Positions 1 through 8,041 of a stretch of DNA of 41,552 bases are shown piece by piece. The notes under the pieces are model-generated. The model ran no database searches and was not told the DNA's origin. It saw only the letters and a program-made list of their open reading frames with translations. The translations under genes and the position numbers were made by a program. Within the stretch, counting starts at the first letter, position 1. Every line of letters starts with the position of its first letter. The stretch comes from Myxococcota bacterium (GTDB lineage: Bacteria > Myxococcota_A > UBA796 > CAJQPC01), in contig JAKLKE010000019.1 of assembly GCA_023150775.1 (NCBI GenBank), positions 1 through 41,552 of the forward strand. Direction: 5' to 3'.

Positions 1-69
1 GAGGTGAGGCGGGCTCGACCCGGCGTCGTCCGGCAAGCGAGGTTGGGTCAATCTCGATGGTCACCGCGG

Positions 70-75
70 TAAACT
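70..75 (+). promoter_or_regulatory. Candidate -10 element, leaderless start of the LMF-like gene
   Basis: TAAACT lies exactly 6 nt before the ATG at 82, which would put the transcript start at or next to the start codon. No convincing Shine-Dalgarno sequence or -35 hexamer is visible. The same 6-nt spacing occurs at 5263-5268 and 38496-38501. Confidence 0.3.
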
Positions 76-81
76 CCATCG

Positions 82-1482
82 ATGACCCTCGTGAGCGCCT
101 CCGGTCCCGCCGTCGCCCGGCTCCTGCTCCGCGTCGTCGCGGCGGTGAGCCTCGTCGCCTGGCTGAGCCTCGGGGTGCAGCTTCTCCCGCTCTTCGGCGC
201 GCTGGGGATCTCCCCCATCGCCGCGCGACTCGACGGGGCCCGGGCCTCGGTGAGCCTGTGGGAGGCGCCGAGCTGGCTCTGGCTCTCGGCGAGCGACGGC
301 GCGCTCCTCGGCGGGGCCTTCGTCGGCGGGGCGGCCTGCCTCGCGGCGCTCTTTGGCCTCTGGCCCCGGCTCCACCTGGGCCTCAGCGGCGCCTTGTACC
401 TGGGCTATGTGCTCGCCGGGGACGCGCTCTTAGGCTTCCAGTGGGACAACCTGCTCATCGAGGCCAGCCTCTTGGCGGTGTTCACGCCCCAGAACCGCCC
501 CGCGCCGTGGGTTCACCTCGCCTGGCGGGTCTTGCTGTGTAAGCTCTACTTCTTGTCGGCGGTGGCGAAGGCCCAGTCCCCCATCGGCGACTGGTGGGAC
601 GGCTCGGCGATGGCCCACTACTACGAGACCGCGCCTTTGCCGACGCCTTTGGCGTGGTGGGCGCACCAGCTCCCCGCGGCTTGGCACCGCCTAGAGAGCT
701 GGTGGGCGCTGTTTTTTGAGGGGGTGCTCGCCTGGGGCGTGTTTGGGCCACGCTTGACGAGGCGGGTGGCGCTCTTCGCCTTCACGAGCTTTCAGATCGT
801 GAACATGGCGACGGCGAACTACGGCTTCTTCTGCTGGTTCGCCCTGGGGATCTCGGTTGTCTTGCTCGACGAGGAGGACGTCGCGCGCTGGGGTGCGGCG
901 GCGCGGGCGCGGCTGGGCTTGGCCCCGGCGCCGATCTCCAAGGAGGCGAGCGGCTGGCATTTGCCCGTCGGCGCGCTCTACCTCGGGCTGTCGATCCTGC
1001 TCGCGCTTCACCGCTTCACGGACCTCGCGCCCGCGCCCAAGCTCGCCGAGGGTGTGGCCCGCTGGCGGCTGGTGAACAACTACCACCTCTTCGCCCAGAT
1101 CACGACGCGGCGGATCGAGCCCAGCGTTGAGGTGAAGGATCACGACGGCTGGCGGGTGATCGAGCTGCCGTACAAGGCCGGAGACCCGGATCGCCCGCCG
1201 CCGGTGGTGCATCCACACCAGCCCCGCCTGGACTTCATGTTGTGGTTCTACGGCTTAGGGTTTGAGCGTGGGGCGCCGGGCTACGTCGTCGGGATGCTGC
1301 GGGGGATCTGCCATCACCCCGAGGCCATCCAGCCGCTCTTTGAGACCGAGCTGCCCGCGGAGCCCGAGGCCCTGCGCCTGCGGTTCTGGGAGGTGCAGTT
1401 CACCGAGCCCGGCGAGCCCGGCTGGTGGCGCCGCGTGCAGGTGGGCGAGAGCCCGGTGATCCCCTGCGCGGACCTACACTGA
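82..1482 (+). CDS. Lipase maturation factor (LMF)-family membrane protein
   Basis: Polytopic inner-membrane protein of 466 aa, close to usual bacterial LMF-family length. The N-terminal two thirds is a series of hydrophobic segments carrying hallmarks of the LMF/HTTM group: FQWDNLLIEAS near residue 116, WWDGSAMAHYYETAPLPTP near 172 and NYGFFCWFA near 246. The C-terminal soluble part has the family's YKAGDPDRPPPVVHPHQPRLD stretch near 375 (a motif normally written with F/Y-K-G/A-D and H-QPRLDW). In vertebrates LMF1 helps lipases fold in the ER. The bacterial role is not established, so only family membership is claimed. The ATG at 82 was chosen because it precedes the first hydrophobic helix; an in-frame GTG at 91 is possible. 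It stands alone, about 100 bp before the SPFH gene. Confidence 0.85.
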   Translation: MTLVSASGPAVARLLLRVVAAVSLVAWLSLGVQLLPLFGALGISPIAARLDGARASVSLWEAPSWLWLSASDGALLGGAFVGGAACLAALFGLWPRLHLGLSGALYLGYVLAGDALLGFQWDNLLIEASLLAVFTPQNRPAPWVHLAWRVLLCKLYFLSAVAKAQSPIGDWWDGSAMAHYYETAPLPTPLAWWAHQLPAAWHRLESWWALFFEGVLAWGVFGPRLTRRVALFAFTSFQIVNMATANYGFFCWFALGISVVLLDEEDVARWGAAARARLGLAPAPISKEASGWHLPVGALYLGLSILLALHRFTDLAPAPKLAEGVARWRLVNNYHLFAQITTRRIEPSVEVKDHDGWRVIELPYKAGDPDRPPPVVHPHQPRLDFMLWFYGLGFERGAPGYVVGMLRGICHHPEAIQPLFETELPAEPEALRLRFWEVQFTEPGEPGWWRRVQVGESPVIPCADLH

Positions 1483-1516
1483 GGGCCCCTGGCCGCCATC
1501 CCCGTCGTTTTGACCA

Positions 1517-1545
1517 TTGCCCCAGGCCCTCTTCGGGTTTACTCT
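1517..1545 (+). promoter_or_regulatory. Candidate sigma70-type promoter of the SPFH gene
   Basis: TTGCCC (1517-1522) and TACTCT (1540-1545) are separated by 17 bp and lie 36 bp before the ATG at 1582. Assignment is by eye; both hexamers depart from consensus. Confidence 0.35.
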
Positions 1546-1581
1546 TTTGCGACCGGCGGCGCCGGACTTCACGGAGTGACC

Positions 1582-2964
1582 ATGGGAATCTGGGACACCC
1601 TCAAGGGACATGCCAAGGCGCAGTTTTTGGACGTCATCCAGTGGATGGACGACACCAACGACACCTTGGTCTATCGTTACCCCGTCTTCAACCAGGCCAT
1701 CCAAGACGGCGGCAAGCTGGTCGTGAGACCGGGTCAGGCGGCGGTCTTCGTGAGTGAGGGTCGGCTCTCCGAGGTCTTCGGCCCCGGCACTTACGAGCTG
1801 TCCACACGCACCAAGGCGCTCTCGTCGTTCTTCGAGGCGATCAAGTACCAGCTCAACTACCCCTACAAGGGGGATGTGTACTTCGTCTCTACCCGCCGCT
1901 TCCCCGACCAGAAGTGGGGCACGTCTTCGCCCTTCTTGTTCGAGGATCCCAAGTACGGCGGCATCGAGGTGCGGGCCTACGGCATCTTCGAGTACCGCAT
2001 CGTCGAGCCCGGTCGCTTCTTGGAGGAGGTCGTCGGCACCGACGGCCTGTTCACCACCGCCGAGATCAACGGGCAGCTCAAGAAGATGCTCGTCGAGGCC
2101 TTCCGCGCCTCGTGCAAGAAGCTCGCGGTCGAGCAGAACCTCAACATCAACCAGCTCGACAGCGGCTTCTTTGAGCTCAAGCAGGCGTTCTTGGAGCGCA
2201 TGAGCCCCGCGTTTGAGCAGAAGTATGGCATCGGCCTCACCGACTTCACCGTCGAGGCCCTCAACCTGCCCGACGACCTCCGCGCCATCCTCAACAAGCG
2301 GCGCGAGATGGACATGATGGGCGACGTGGGCCGCTACGCCCAGTTCCAGGCCGTCGGCGCCATGCGTGACGCGGCCAAGAACACGGGCACCGGCGGCGCC
2401 TTCGTCGGCGCGGGCATGGGCCTGCAGGTCGGTCAGATGATGGGCCAGCAGCTCAACAACGCCTTCGGCGGGATGCCGGGCGGCGCCCCCGGTGGTCCTC
2501 CTGGCGCGCCTCCCCCGGCGCCGCCTCCGCCGCCCTCGTCGCCGTTCCACTACAACGGCCCCGGCGGTCAGGCCCAGCTCAGCGCGCAGGACATCGCCCA
2601 GCGCGTCGCGGGCGACCGCTCGGGCACCCACCACGTCTGGCGTCAAGGCATGGCGGGTTGGGTGTCGTGGGAGCAGGTCCCCGAGATCGCCGGGCTCGTG
2701 CCCCCGGCCGCGCCGCCGCCGCCCCCGGGCGCGGGCGCGAAGTTCCACTACAACGGCCCCGACGGCCAGGCCGAGCTGTGCGCCGCCGTGAACGCCCAGC
2801 GCCTCGCCGCCAACCCCGACGGCAACCACCTCGTGTGGCGCGCTGGGTTTGACGGCTGGAAGCCCGCCGCCGAGGTGGCGGAGATTCAGGCCGCTGGGCG
2901 CCCCGCGGGTCCGCCGCCGCCTCCGATGCCGCCGCCTCCCCCGGGCCCGCCGCCGATCCGCTGA
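1582..2964 (+). CDS. SPFH-domain protein with two C-terminal GYF-like domains (YdjI-like)
   Basis: A 460-aa soluble or membrane-associated scaffold. Residues about 30-240 form an SPFH/band-7 domain of the YdjI ('virion core protein-like') type: VRPGQAAVFVSEG, FGPGTYELST and IEVRAYGIFEYRI are visible. A Gly/Met-rich hinge follows. Two GYF_2-like repeats begin FHYNGP at residues 322 and 388 and continue to W-x-S-W and W-K-P-A, separated by Pro-rich linkers. GYF domains normally bind proline-rich peptides, so the protein carries both a binder and its likely ligand type. The start is the ATG at 1582, preceded by GGAG at 1573-1576; an upstream in-frame extension to 1510 has no RBS and covers the promoter. 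The next gene encodes a zinc-ribbon tail-anchored protein. That pairing resembles ydjG/ydjI of Bacillus, linked to membrane-stress (PspA) assemblies; a similar role here is inference. Confidence 0.85.
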   Translation: MGIWDTLKGHAKAQFLDVIQWMDDTNDTLVYRYPVFNQAIQDGGKLVVRPGQAAVFVSEGRLSEVFGPGTYELSTRTKALSSFFEAIKYQLNYPYKGDVYFVSTRRFPDQKWGTSSPFLFEDPKYGGIEVRAYGIFEYRIVEPGRFLEEVVGTDGLFTTAEINGQLKKMLVEAFRASCKKLAVEQNLNINQLDSGFFELKQAFLERMSPAFEQKYGIGLTDFTVEALNLPDDLRAILNKRREMDMMGDVGRYAQFQAVGAMRDAAKNTGTGGAFVGAGMGLQVGQMMGQQLNNAFGGMPGGAPGGPPGAPPPAPPPPPSSPFHYNGPGGQAQLSAQDIAQRVAGDRSGTHHVWRQGMAGWVSWEQVPEIAGLVPPAAPPPPPGAGAKFHYNGPDGQAELCAAVNAQRLAANPDGNHLVWRAGFDGWKPAAEVAEIQAAGRPAGPPPPPMPPPPPGPPPIR

Positions 2965-3016
2965 TCTTCGCCTCCGGGCGCTGATCCGAACAAAAGCGAG
3001 CAGATCCGAACAAAGT

Positions 3017-3051
3017 CGCCGAGTCCCGTCATTGGGGCTCGGCGTTTTTTT
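3017..3051 (+). terminator. Rho-independent terminator after the SPFH gene
   Basis: An 11-bp stem (CGCCGAGTCCC with GGGGCTCGGCG, one G-T wobble) and a 6-nt loop are followed by seven T. It sits between the SPFH and zinc-ribbon genes. Just upstream, GATCCGAACAAA occurs twice (2983-2994 and 3003-3014), a 20-bp spaced direct repeat of unknown meaning. Confidence 0.8.
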
Positions 3052-3094
3052 GTCAGGGGTGATAGTCTTGCGCCGTCGAAACGAGGACTTCACG

Positions 3095-4192
3095 ATGGCC
3101 AAGAACTTCCCCTGCCCAAGCTGCAACGCCGACCTTGAGTGGAGCCCAGGCTCCGGTGACCTCACCTGCCCCTACTGCGGGCACGTCGTGAAGGACGAGG
3201 CCCCCGAGCCGACGACGGCGGGCGGCCCTCCGGCGGCCTACAAGCCCATGGCCCACTTCATCTCTGAAGTGGACTCTTGGATGCGCGACAACCCGGGTTG
3301 GGGTGAGGCCAAAAAAGAGATCGCCTGCGGATCTTGCGGGGCGTCAAGCGAGGTGGAGCCCCACATCGAGGCCACGTCTTGCCCCTTCTGCGGCAGCCAC
3401 CAGCTCACGCCAAACCCGAGCAAGTACGACGCCTTACGCCCCGACGCCGTGGCGCCGTTCCGCATTGAGCGCGGCGACGCCCAGCGTAAGTTCCGCGAGT
3501 GGCTCGGCGGGCTGTGGTTCCGCCCCAGCGGCCTCAAAGAGATGGCGGCCTTGGGCAGCGTGCAGGGCATCTACCTGCCTGTGTGGTCCATCGACGCCAA
3601 GACCGACACCGGCTGGACGGCCGAGAAGGGCACCCACTACTACGAGACGGTCAAAGAGAAAGACGACAACGGCAACACCGTCGAGCGGAAAGAGCAGAAG
3701 ACCAAGTGGTCGAGCGCCTCGGGCCGTCACAGCCAACAGTTTGACGACGTGATGATCAACGGCTCGACGGGCATCGAACAAGAGCTCTTCCAGACGCTCC
3801 AGCCCTTCCCCCTGGACAAGCTCACCCCGTATAGCCCCAAGTTCCTCCAGGGCTTCGTCGCCGAGCGTTACCAGAAGGGCCTCGACGAGGGCTATGAGCT
3901 GGCCAAAAAGATCATGGAGGAGATCATCGAGGAGAAGTGTGAAGAGAAGGTCGGCGGCGACGAGGTGCGCAACCTGGAGATCAAGGTTCGGTACTACGAC
4001 GGCCGGTTTAAGCTCTTGTTGTTGCCGATCTGGGTGGCCGCGTACCAGTATGACGGAAAACCCCACCGTTACCTCGTGAACGGTCTCACCGGAGAGGCCA
4101 GCGGCACCGCGCCCTACTCCACGGCGAAGATCGTCGGCCTCATCGTGGCGATCCTCGCGGCCCTGGCGACGATCGTGCTCTTGGCTCGCTGA
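3095..4192 (+). CDS. Tail-anchored double zinc-ribbon protein (YdjG-like)
   Basis: A 365-aa protein with two CxxC...CxxC zinc ribbons at the N-terminus (C7/C10/C25/C28 and C78/C81/C96/C99). A central domain begins around FREWLGGLWFRP and GIYLPVWSIDAKT. A charged helical segment follows (residues about 265-290), then YRYLVNGLTG-type ending sequence and one C-terminal membrane helix (about 343-364). Members of this family are often mis-annotated as primosomal protein N' or TFIIB-like. Membrane anchoring and the neighbouring SPFH gene instead suggest a membrane-associated assembly. The ATG at 3095 was chosen because the zinc ribbon starts immediately after it; upstream frame extension crosses the terminator at 3017-3051. 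A terminator separating it from the SPFH gene means the pair may be transcribed separately. Specific function unknown. Confidence 0.75.
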   Translation: MAKNFPCPSCNADLEWSPGSGDLTCPYCGHVVKDEAPEPTTAGGPPAAYKPMAHFISEVDSWMRDNPGWGEAKKEIACGSCGASSEVEPHIEATSCPFCGSHQLTPNPSKYDALRPDAVAPFRIERGDAQRKFREWLGGLWFRPSGLKEMAALGSVQGIYLPVWSIDAKTDTGWTAEKGTHYYETVKEKDDNGNTVERKEQKTKWSSASGRHSQQFDDVMINGSTGIEQELFQTLQPFPLDKLTPYSPKFLQGFVAERYQKGLDEGYELAKKIMEEIIEEKCEEKVGGDEVRNLEIKVRYYDGRFKLLLLPIWVAAYQYDGKPHRYLVNGLTGEASGTAPYSTAKIVGLIVAILAALATIVLLAR

Positions 4193-4202
4193 GCTTGGCG
4201 CG

Positions 4203-4228
4203 CTGAGGCGCCGCTCGCCGCGTCTCAG
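4203..4228. terminator. Weak hairpin between convergent genes
   Basis: CTGAG (4203-4207) pairs with CTCAG (4224-4228), extended by CGC/GCG across a mismatch. It occupies the short gap between the zinc-ribbon gene and the convergent oxygenase gene and covers the oxygenase stop codon. There is no T-run, so termination is only a guess. Confidence 0.25.
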
Positions 4229-4797
4229 GGCGCGGCGAACATCACGTCGGTGCGCAGGGCGTACTTGATGCCCTGCCGCACCTCCGCGCCTTCGTGCAGG
4301 ATGGGGTGCAGAAAAAACAGCGCCGTGCCGACGCTTGGGGTGATCGTGACGAACGCCTCTTGAGAACGTGAACGAAAGAAGCGTGTCTCACCGCCCTCAG
4401 TCACCTCGTTCAAGAAGACCATTAACGTCCAGGCGCTCCGCTCACCGTTTGGCCGACTGTACGCGCCGTCGTGGTGAGGCAAGAACCGCTCGCCGGGGCC
4501 ATACCGATACAGTCGAAAGCGCTCGTTGAGCCCGATGGCCGGGCGCTCACGCCAGGGCGGCGGGGCGACGTGGGCGAGGCGAGCCCAGAGGGCGGCGGCG
4601 GCCTCGGGGGCGTCGATCATCACCCGGCGGTTGTTGCGCAGCTCCGGCCGCATCACCGCGCCTTGGCCCGTGGTGACCGGGGCCTCGTCAAAGCCGACCC
4701 CTTCGCCGTGCTGAATCCACAGAGCGCACTCCTCCGGGGTCAGCGCCTCGGGCACGGTGTAGATCAGCTCATCGTGAGGCACACGGCGCAGGGGCAT
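4225..4797 (-). CDS. 2-oxoglutarate/Fe(II)-dependent oxygenase, prolyl-4-hydroxylase type
   Basis: A 190-aa cytosolic enzyme expected to couple 2-oxoglutarate decarboxylation to hydroxylation of a peptide or small substrate. The iron triad is present: H108 and D110 in LPHHDGAY and H168 in LHEGAEV. K178, ten residues after the distal His, is placed to bind the 2-oxoglutarate carboxylate. YGPGERFLPHHD and MVFLNEVTEGGETRFF are typical of the 2OG-FeII_Oxy_3 group. It lies 9 bp downstream of a Cys-rich lipoprotein gene on the same strand, so the two are probably cotranscribed. The substrate cannot be read from sequence. Confidence 0.88.
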   Translation of the reverse strand: MPLRRVPHDELIYTVPEALTPEECALWIQHGEGVGFDEAPVTTGQGAVMRPELRNNRRVMIDAPEAAAALWARLAHVAPPPWRERPAIGLNERFRLYRYGPGERFLPHHDGAYSRPNGERSAWTLMVFLNEVTEGGETRFFRSRSQEAFVTITPSVGTALFFLHPILHEGAEVRQGIKYALRTDVMFAAP

Positions 4798-4806
4798 GGG
4801 CCGGGG

Positions 4807-5202
4807 TCACTCGGGGAAACAGATGCGGCGGTTGTCGGAGCCGCCGCCGGTGCTGCGGCAGGTGAAGCCCTCGGGGCAGACCTCGCCGTCGGTGTCGCCC
4901 TGCTCTTCGCAGGAGGGGAAGCAGTACAGCGCGGGGTCGCTCTCAAAGGAGGAGCAGACATAATCATAGGGGTGCTCGTCGTCGTCCGGGGCGGCGCAGT
5001 CCTCATCGTTGGCGCACTCCCAAGAGCAGAACCCGCCGCCGGACTTCTCAAGGCAGACCCCGGTGGCCTCCTCAGGGATCCAGTCGGCGCAGTCCTCGGG
5101 GACCTCACAGGTCTCGTAGTTGACATCATCTTTGTTGCATCCGAAGAGCATGATGAGGACGATGAGCATGTTGGGCCTGACTCCGGTGAGGAGACACATC
5201 AT
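4807..5202 (-). CDS. Small cysteine-rich lipoprotein
   Basis: Predicted secreted lipoprotein of 131 aa with lipobox LFGC (Cys22 from this start). About a dozen further cysteines follow in CEVPEDCADW, CLEKSGGGFCSWEC and VCPEGFTC contexts. This spacing resembles the disulphide-rich repeats common in myxobacterial surface lipoproteins. No catalytic motif was found. The ATG at 5202 gives an Arg-containing n-region. The ATG at 5169 would leave only ten residues before the lipid Cys, though other lipoproteins in this window have equally short signals, so either start is possible. It precedes the oxygenase gene by 9 bp and diverges from the dehydrogenase-cytochrome gene. Confidence 0.65.
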   Translation of the reverse strand: MMCLLTGVRPNMLIVLIMLFGCNKDDVNYETCEVPEDCADWIPEEATGVCLEKSGGGFCSWECANDEDCAAPDDDEHPYDYVCSSFESDPALYCFPSCEEQGDTDGEVCPEGFTCRSTGGGSDNRRICFPE

Positions 5203-5238
5203 GGCGGCGTTGGGTGAGGGGTGGGCCTTTCATCTCGC

Positions 5239-5268
5239 TTACAGGCTCCGGCGGGCGGAGGCTATGCT
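5239..5268 (+). promoter_or_regulatory. Candidate promoter with -10 immediately before the dehydrogenase start
   Basis: TATGCT (5263-5268) lies exactly 6 nt before the ATG at 5275, implying a leaderless message. TTACAG (5239-5244) is the best -35 at 18 bp. On the other strand, TAAGCG (complement of 5236-5241) may be the -10 of the divergent lipoprotein gene, so the two promoters would overlap. Confidence 0.35.
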
Positions 5269-5274
5269 GGGGTC

Positions 5275-7269
5275 ATGCCTACGCTCCTGCTCTCCCTGAT
5301 CGCCTGCGCGACGCCCGACTCCAAGGACGAGCCGGCCGTCACCGACACCGCGCCGGTCTGGGGTCTGCCCAGCCGCCCGGCCAACCCCGACTGCTTGGCC
5401 GTGGCGCGTCCGGCGGTGGTGGGCGCCGAGGTGAGTCTTGAGCGGATCGTGCCCAACGCCCACTTCAACCAGGCCACAGCGGCGGTGTGGATTGAGCCCG
5501 GCGCCTTCGTCGTCGCCGAGAAGGGCGGGGTGATCTGGGCGGTGGACGACGATGAGGCCGCCAGCCCCCGGGTGTTTGTGGACCTGAGCGACCGGGTGTA
5601 CGCCGACGGTGAGCGGGGCCTGCTCGGGATCGCGCCGCACCCGAGCCGTGCAGACGAGTGGTTTGTCTCATACACCGGTCTTGTTGACTCGCAGCTCACC
5701 TCCTTCGTGTCCCGGCTCAGGTCAACGGACGGGGGCCTGAGCTTGGACCCAGACAGCGAGGAGCTGATCCTTCGGCTGAACCAGCCCGCGAAGAACCACA
5801 ACGGCGGGCGCATCGGCTTCGATCACGAGGGGATGCTGCGGATCGCCTTTGGCGACGGCGGCGACGACGCCTGGACGGCCCAAGACCCCGAGGTCTGGTA
5901 CGGCAAGATCTTACGCATCGACGTAGATGGCGGCAGCCCGTACAGCATCCCTGTTGACAATCCCTGGCCCGACGGCGTCGGCGGCGCTCCCGAGGTCTGG
6001 GCCATGGGCCTGCGGAACCCTTGGGGCTGGAGCCTCGATCGGCTCACCGGGGAGCTGTGGGTGGGGGACGTCGGCGGCGCGCGGGAGGAGGAGCTGAGCC
6101 GGGTGGCCCGGGGCGGGAACTACGGCTGGCCGATCTACGAGGGCGGCTACTGTGGGCGCTCGGAGGAGGAGTGCGCGGACCCGGCGCTGATCCCGCCGCT
6201 TCACGCCTACGCCCATGACGCCGACCCCCGCAGCGTCGTCGGCGGGGTGGTCTACCGGGGCGCGGCGATCCCCAACCTCGCCGGGATGTACCTGTTCTCC
6301 GACTTTATGGTGCCGACCCTCCAGGCCCTCCGCCAAGACCCAGAGACCGGCGCTTGGGCGGCTGAAGCGCTCCTGCCCACCCTAGACATCCGCACGGCGA
6401 CCTTCGTAGAGGACGGCGACGGTGAGGTGATCCTCGTGGAGTACAGCGGCGAAGGGGGGCTGTGGCGGCTCCTGCCCGCAGGCGAGGCCACGGCGTCGAG
6501 CTTCCCGACGCGGCTCAGCGAGACGGGCTGCGTGGGGCCGGGCGGGGAGGTGAGCGCCGGGCTCATCCCCTATGGCGTGAACGCCCCGTTCTGGTCGGAC
6601 GGCGCCGAGAAGGGGCGCTGGTTCGGGATGCCCGATGGTGAGTCGCTCACATTTGATGCGACAGGGCGGGTGGAGCTGCCCATCGGCAGCGTCGTGGTGA
6701 AACATTTTTGGGCCGAGGAGCGCCTGGTCGAGACGCGGCTCTTGATGCGACACGACGACGGCGGCTGGGCGGGCTACAGCTACGCCTGGGAGGATGACGG
6801 ACAGGACGCGATTGTTGTGCCCGCCGGGGCCGAGGTGCACGGCTGGCTCATCCCCGATCAGGCGAGCTGTCTCAACTGTCACACCGCCTCGGCGGGGCGT
6901 GTGTTGGGCTTGGAGCTGTCGCAGCTTGAGGGGGCGCTGGAGTACCCCAATGGCGTCGTCGCCGACCAGCTAGAGACCTGGCTCCACGCGGGGCTGATGG
7001 CGGCGGCGCCGGAGAGGACAGGCGCGCCGCTCGTGGACCCGGCCGGGGAGGGCAGCGTCGAGGACCGGGCGCGGAGCTGGCTGCACACCAACTGCGGAAG
7101 CTGCCACCGGCCCGGCGAACAAGACCGGGTGAGCCTCGACCTGCGCTGGGGTGTGCCGCTCGCCGAGACCGGCGCGGCGAAGATGCCCCCGGTCGGCGTC
7201 AGCAGCGTTGACGCCGAAGGCCTCGCCCTGATCACGGCCTGGGTGGCGGGTTTAAGCGGCTGTGAGTGA
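5275..7269 (+). CDS. Glucose/sorbosone dehydrogenase-like domain fused to SO2930-type di-haem cytochrome, lipoprotein
   Basis: A 664-aa lipoprotein with lipobox LIAC (Cys11). Residues about 45-405 form a GSDH-type beta-propeller (NHNGGRIGF, AMGLRNPWGWSLDR, ELWVGDVG, NYGWPIYEG). The family oxidises sugars with PQQ or acts on related substrates. Residues about 410-664 match the SO2930-family di-haem c-cytochrome layout: LIPYGVNAPFWSDGAEKGRW, then VVKHFWAEERLVETRLL. The two haem sites are CLNCH at 532-536 and CGSCH at 607-611, with MPPVG as a possible Met ligand. The fusion suggests a dehydrogenase passing electrons directly to its own cytochrome on the outer face of the membrane. The ATG at 5275 was chosen because it gives a lipoprotein signal; the in-frame GTG at 5221 does not. 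Cofactor and substrate are inferred from the family. Confidence 0.85.
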   Translation: MPTLLLSLIACATPDSKDEPAVTDTAPVWGLPSRPANPDCLAVARPAVVGAEVSLERIVPNAHFNQATAAVWIEPGAFVVAEKGGVIWAVDDDEAASPRVFVDLSDRVYADGERGLLGIAPHPSRADEWFVSYTGLVDSQLTSFVSRLRSTDGGLSLDPDSEELILRLNQPAKNHNGGRIGFDHEGMLRIAFGDGGDDAWTAQDPEVWYGKILRIDVDGGSPYSIPVDNPWPDGVGGAPEVWAMGLRNPWGWSLDRLTGELWVGDVGGAREEELSRVARGGNYGWPIYEGGYCGRSEEECADPALIPPLHAYAHDADPRSVVGGVVYRGAAIPNLAGMYLFSDFMVPTLQALRQDPETGAWAAEALLPTLDIRTATFVEDGDGEVILVEYSGEGGLWRLLPAGEATASSFPTRLSETGCVGPGGEVSAGLIPYGVNAPFWSDGAEKGRWFGMPDGESLTFDATGRVELPIGSVVVKHFWAEERLVETRLLMRHDDGGWAGYSYAWEDDGQDAIVVPAGAEVHGWLIPDQASCLNCHTASAGRVLGLELSQLEGALEYPNGVVADQLETWLHAGLMAAAPERTGAPLVDPAGEGSVEDRARSWLHTNCGSCHRPGEQDRVSLDLRWGVPLAETGAAKMPPVGVSSVDAEGLALITAWVAGLSGCE

Positions 7270-7562
7270 ATCAAAAAGCAATACATCGGTAGTGTTGCAA
7301 CATTTGTCCGGCCTGAGCCTCCTCTCGCCGGGTGAGCGTGATCCAGGGCGTGCGTTGGCCGCTCTGAGGCTTACACTTCCCCCAGCTCAAGTGGATGCCA
7401 GCTCGCTTGCCCTGCTGCGCCCATGCGACCCCGCTCCTCCTCGGCATGAGCGCCCATGTCTTCGTCGGAGCGTGGCCACCTGGACGCCGCATTGCGGCGC
7501 GATCTTAAGCTCAACTTGAGCTGGCGGAAGTGTATATTGCCAGTTCTTGTGGAGAGGTGAGC
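7270..7562. other. Intergenic region with palindromes before the response regulator
   Basis: This 293-bp stretch has no convincing gene. It contains a perfect 10-bp palindrome TGTTGCAACA (7293-7302), a hairpin CGCCGC-ATT-GCGGCG (7485-7499) and AGCTCAA-C-TTGAGCT (7508-7522). Short ORFs on both strands have unnatural composition. Confidence 0.5.
7508..7538 (+). promoter_or_regulatory. Candidate operator and extended -10 promoter of the response regulator gene
   Basis: A perfect 7-1-7 inverted repeat (7508-7522) occupies the place of the -35 region. TATATT at 7533-7538 is preceded by TG (7531-7532), an extended -10 pattern. A start at 7563 with GGAGAGG at 7551-7557 follows. This arrangement fits an activator or repressor site, but none is demonstrated. 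Confidence 0.4.
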
Positions 7563-8003
7563 GTGCGCGTGACCGTCGCCCCAGCGTCCCGGGCCTTGTG
7601 GATCGCCGAGGACGACCTCGACGACCGGCTGCTCTTGGAGGACGCCTTTCGTGAGGCCCGGGTGAGCGTGCCCTTGCGGTTTGCCGACGACGGTGAGGCC
7701 CTGCTCGACGCGCTTCGGGGCTGGGCGAACGGCAAAGATCCCGTCGTGCCCGCCCTGGTGCTCATGGACCTCAACATGCCCCTGCTCGACGGCCACGAGA
7801 CCCTCCAGCAGCTCAAGGCCGACCCCCGGCTGCGGCACATCCCCGTGGTGATGTTGACCACCTCCCACGCGCCCCACGACGTCGAGCGGAGCTACGCTTT
7901 CGGCGCCAGCTCGTTCATCTCCAAGCCCGTCACCTTTGAGGGTCTGGTGGAGCTCGCGGACACCTTGAACCAATACTGGCTGCGCACGGTGCGCCTGCCC
8001 TGA
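7563..8003 (+). CDS. Single-domain response regulator (Rcp1-like)
   Basis: A 146-aa CheY-fold receiver without an output domain. The acidic pair D17/D18, phosphoacceptor D69 (in LMDLNMP), T99 (MLTTS) and K121 (ISKP) are all present. PLRFADDGEALLDAL and the Asn-Met-Pro loop are typical of the Rcp1-like regulators that partner with bacteriophytochromes and hybrid kinases. No kinase gene is nearby, so it is an orphan whose partner must lie elsewhere. The GTG at 7563 was chosen because GGAGAGG (7551-7557) lies 5 nt upstream; GTGs at 7557 and 7569 are alternatives. It probably works through protein-protein contact. Confidence 0.9.
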   Translation: MRVTVAPASRALWIAEDDLDDRLLLEDAFREARVSVPLRFADDGEALLDALRGWANGKDPVVPALVLMDLNMPLLDGHETLQQLKADPRLRHIPVVMLTTSHAPHDVERSYAFGASSFISKPVTFEGLVELADTLNQYWLRTVRLP

Positions 8004-8041
8004 GCCTCGTGGGCCTCGCTACGTCATTTTTTGTCGAGATC

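Noticed and set aside
1474-3165. A 563-aa minus-strand ORF across two genes
   Set aside because: It spans the terminator and two well-supported plus-strand genes; low-complexity Arg/His composition.
4471-5217. A 248-aa plus-strand ORF
   Set aside because: Mirror of the oxygenase and Cys-rich lipoprotein genes, which have clear motifs.
7262-7519. An 85-aa plus-strand ORF after the dehydrogenase gene
   Set aside because: Overlaps the previous stop, lacks an RBS and has Pro/Arg/Cys-rich composition with no homologue-like features.
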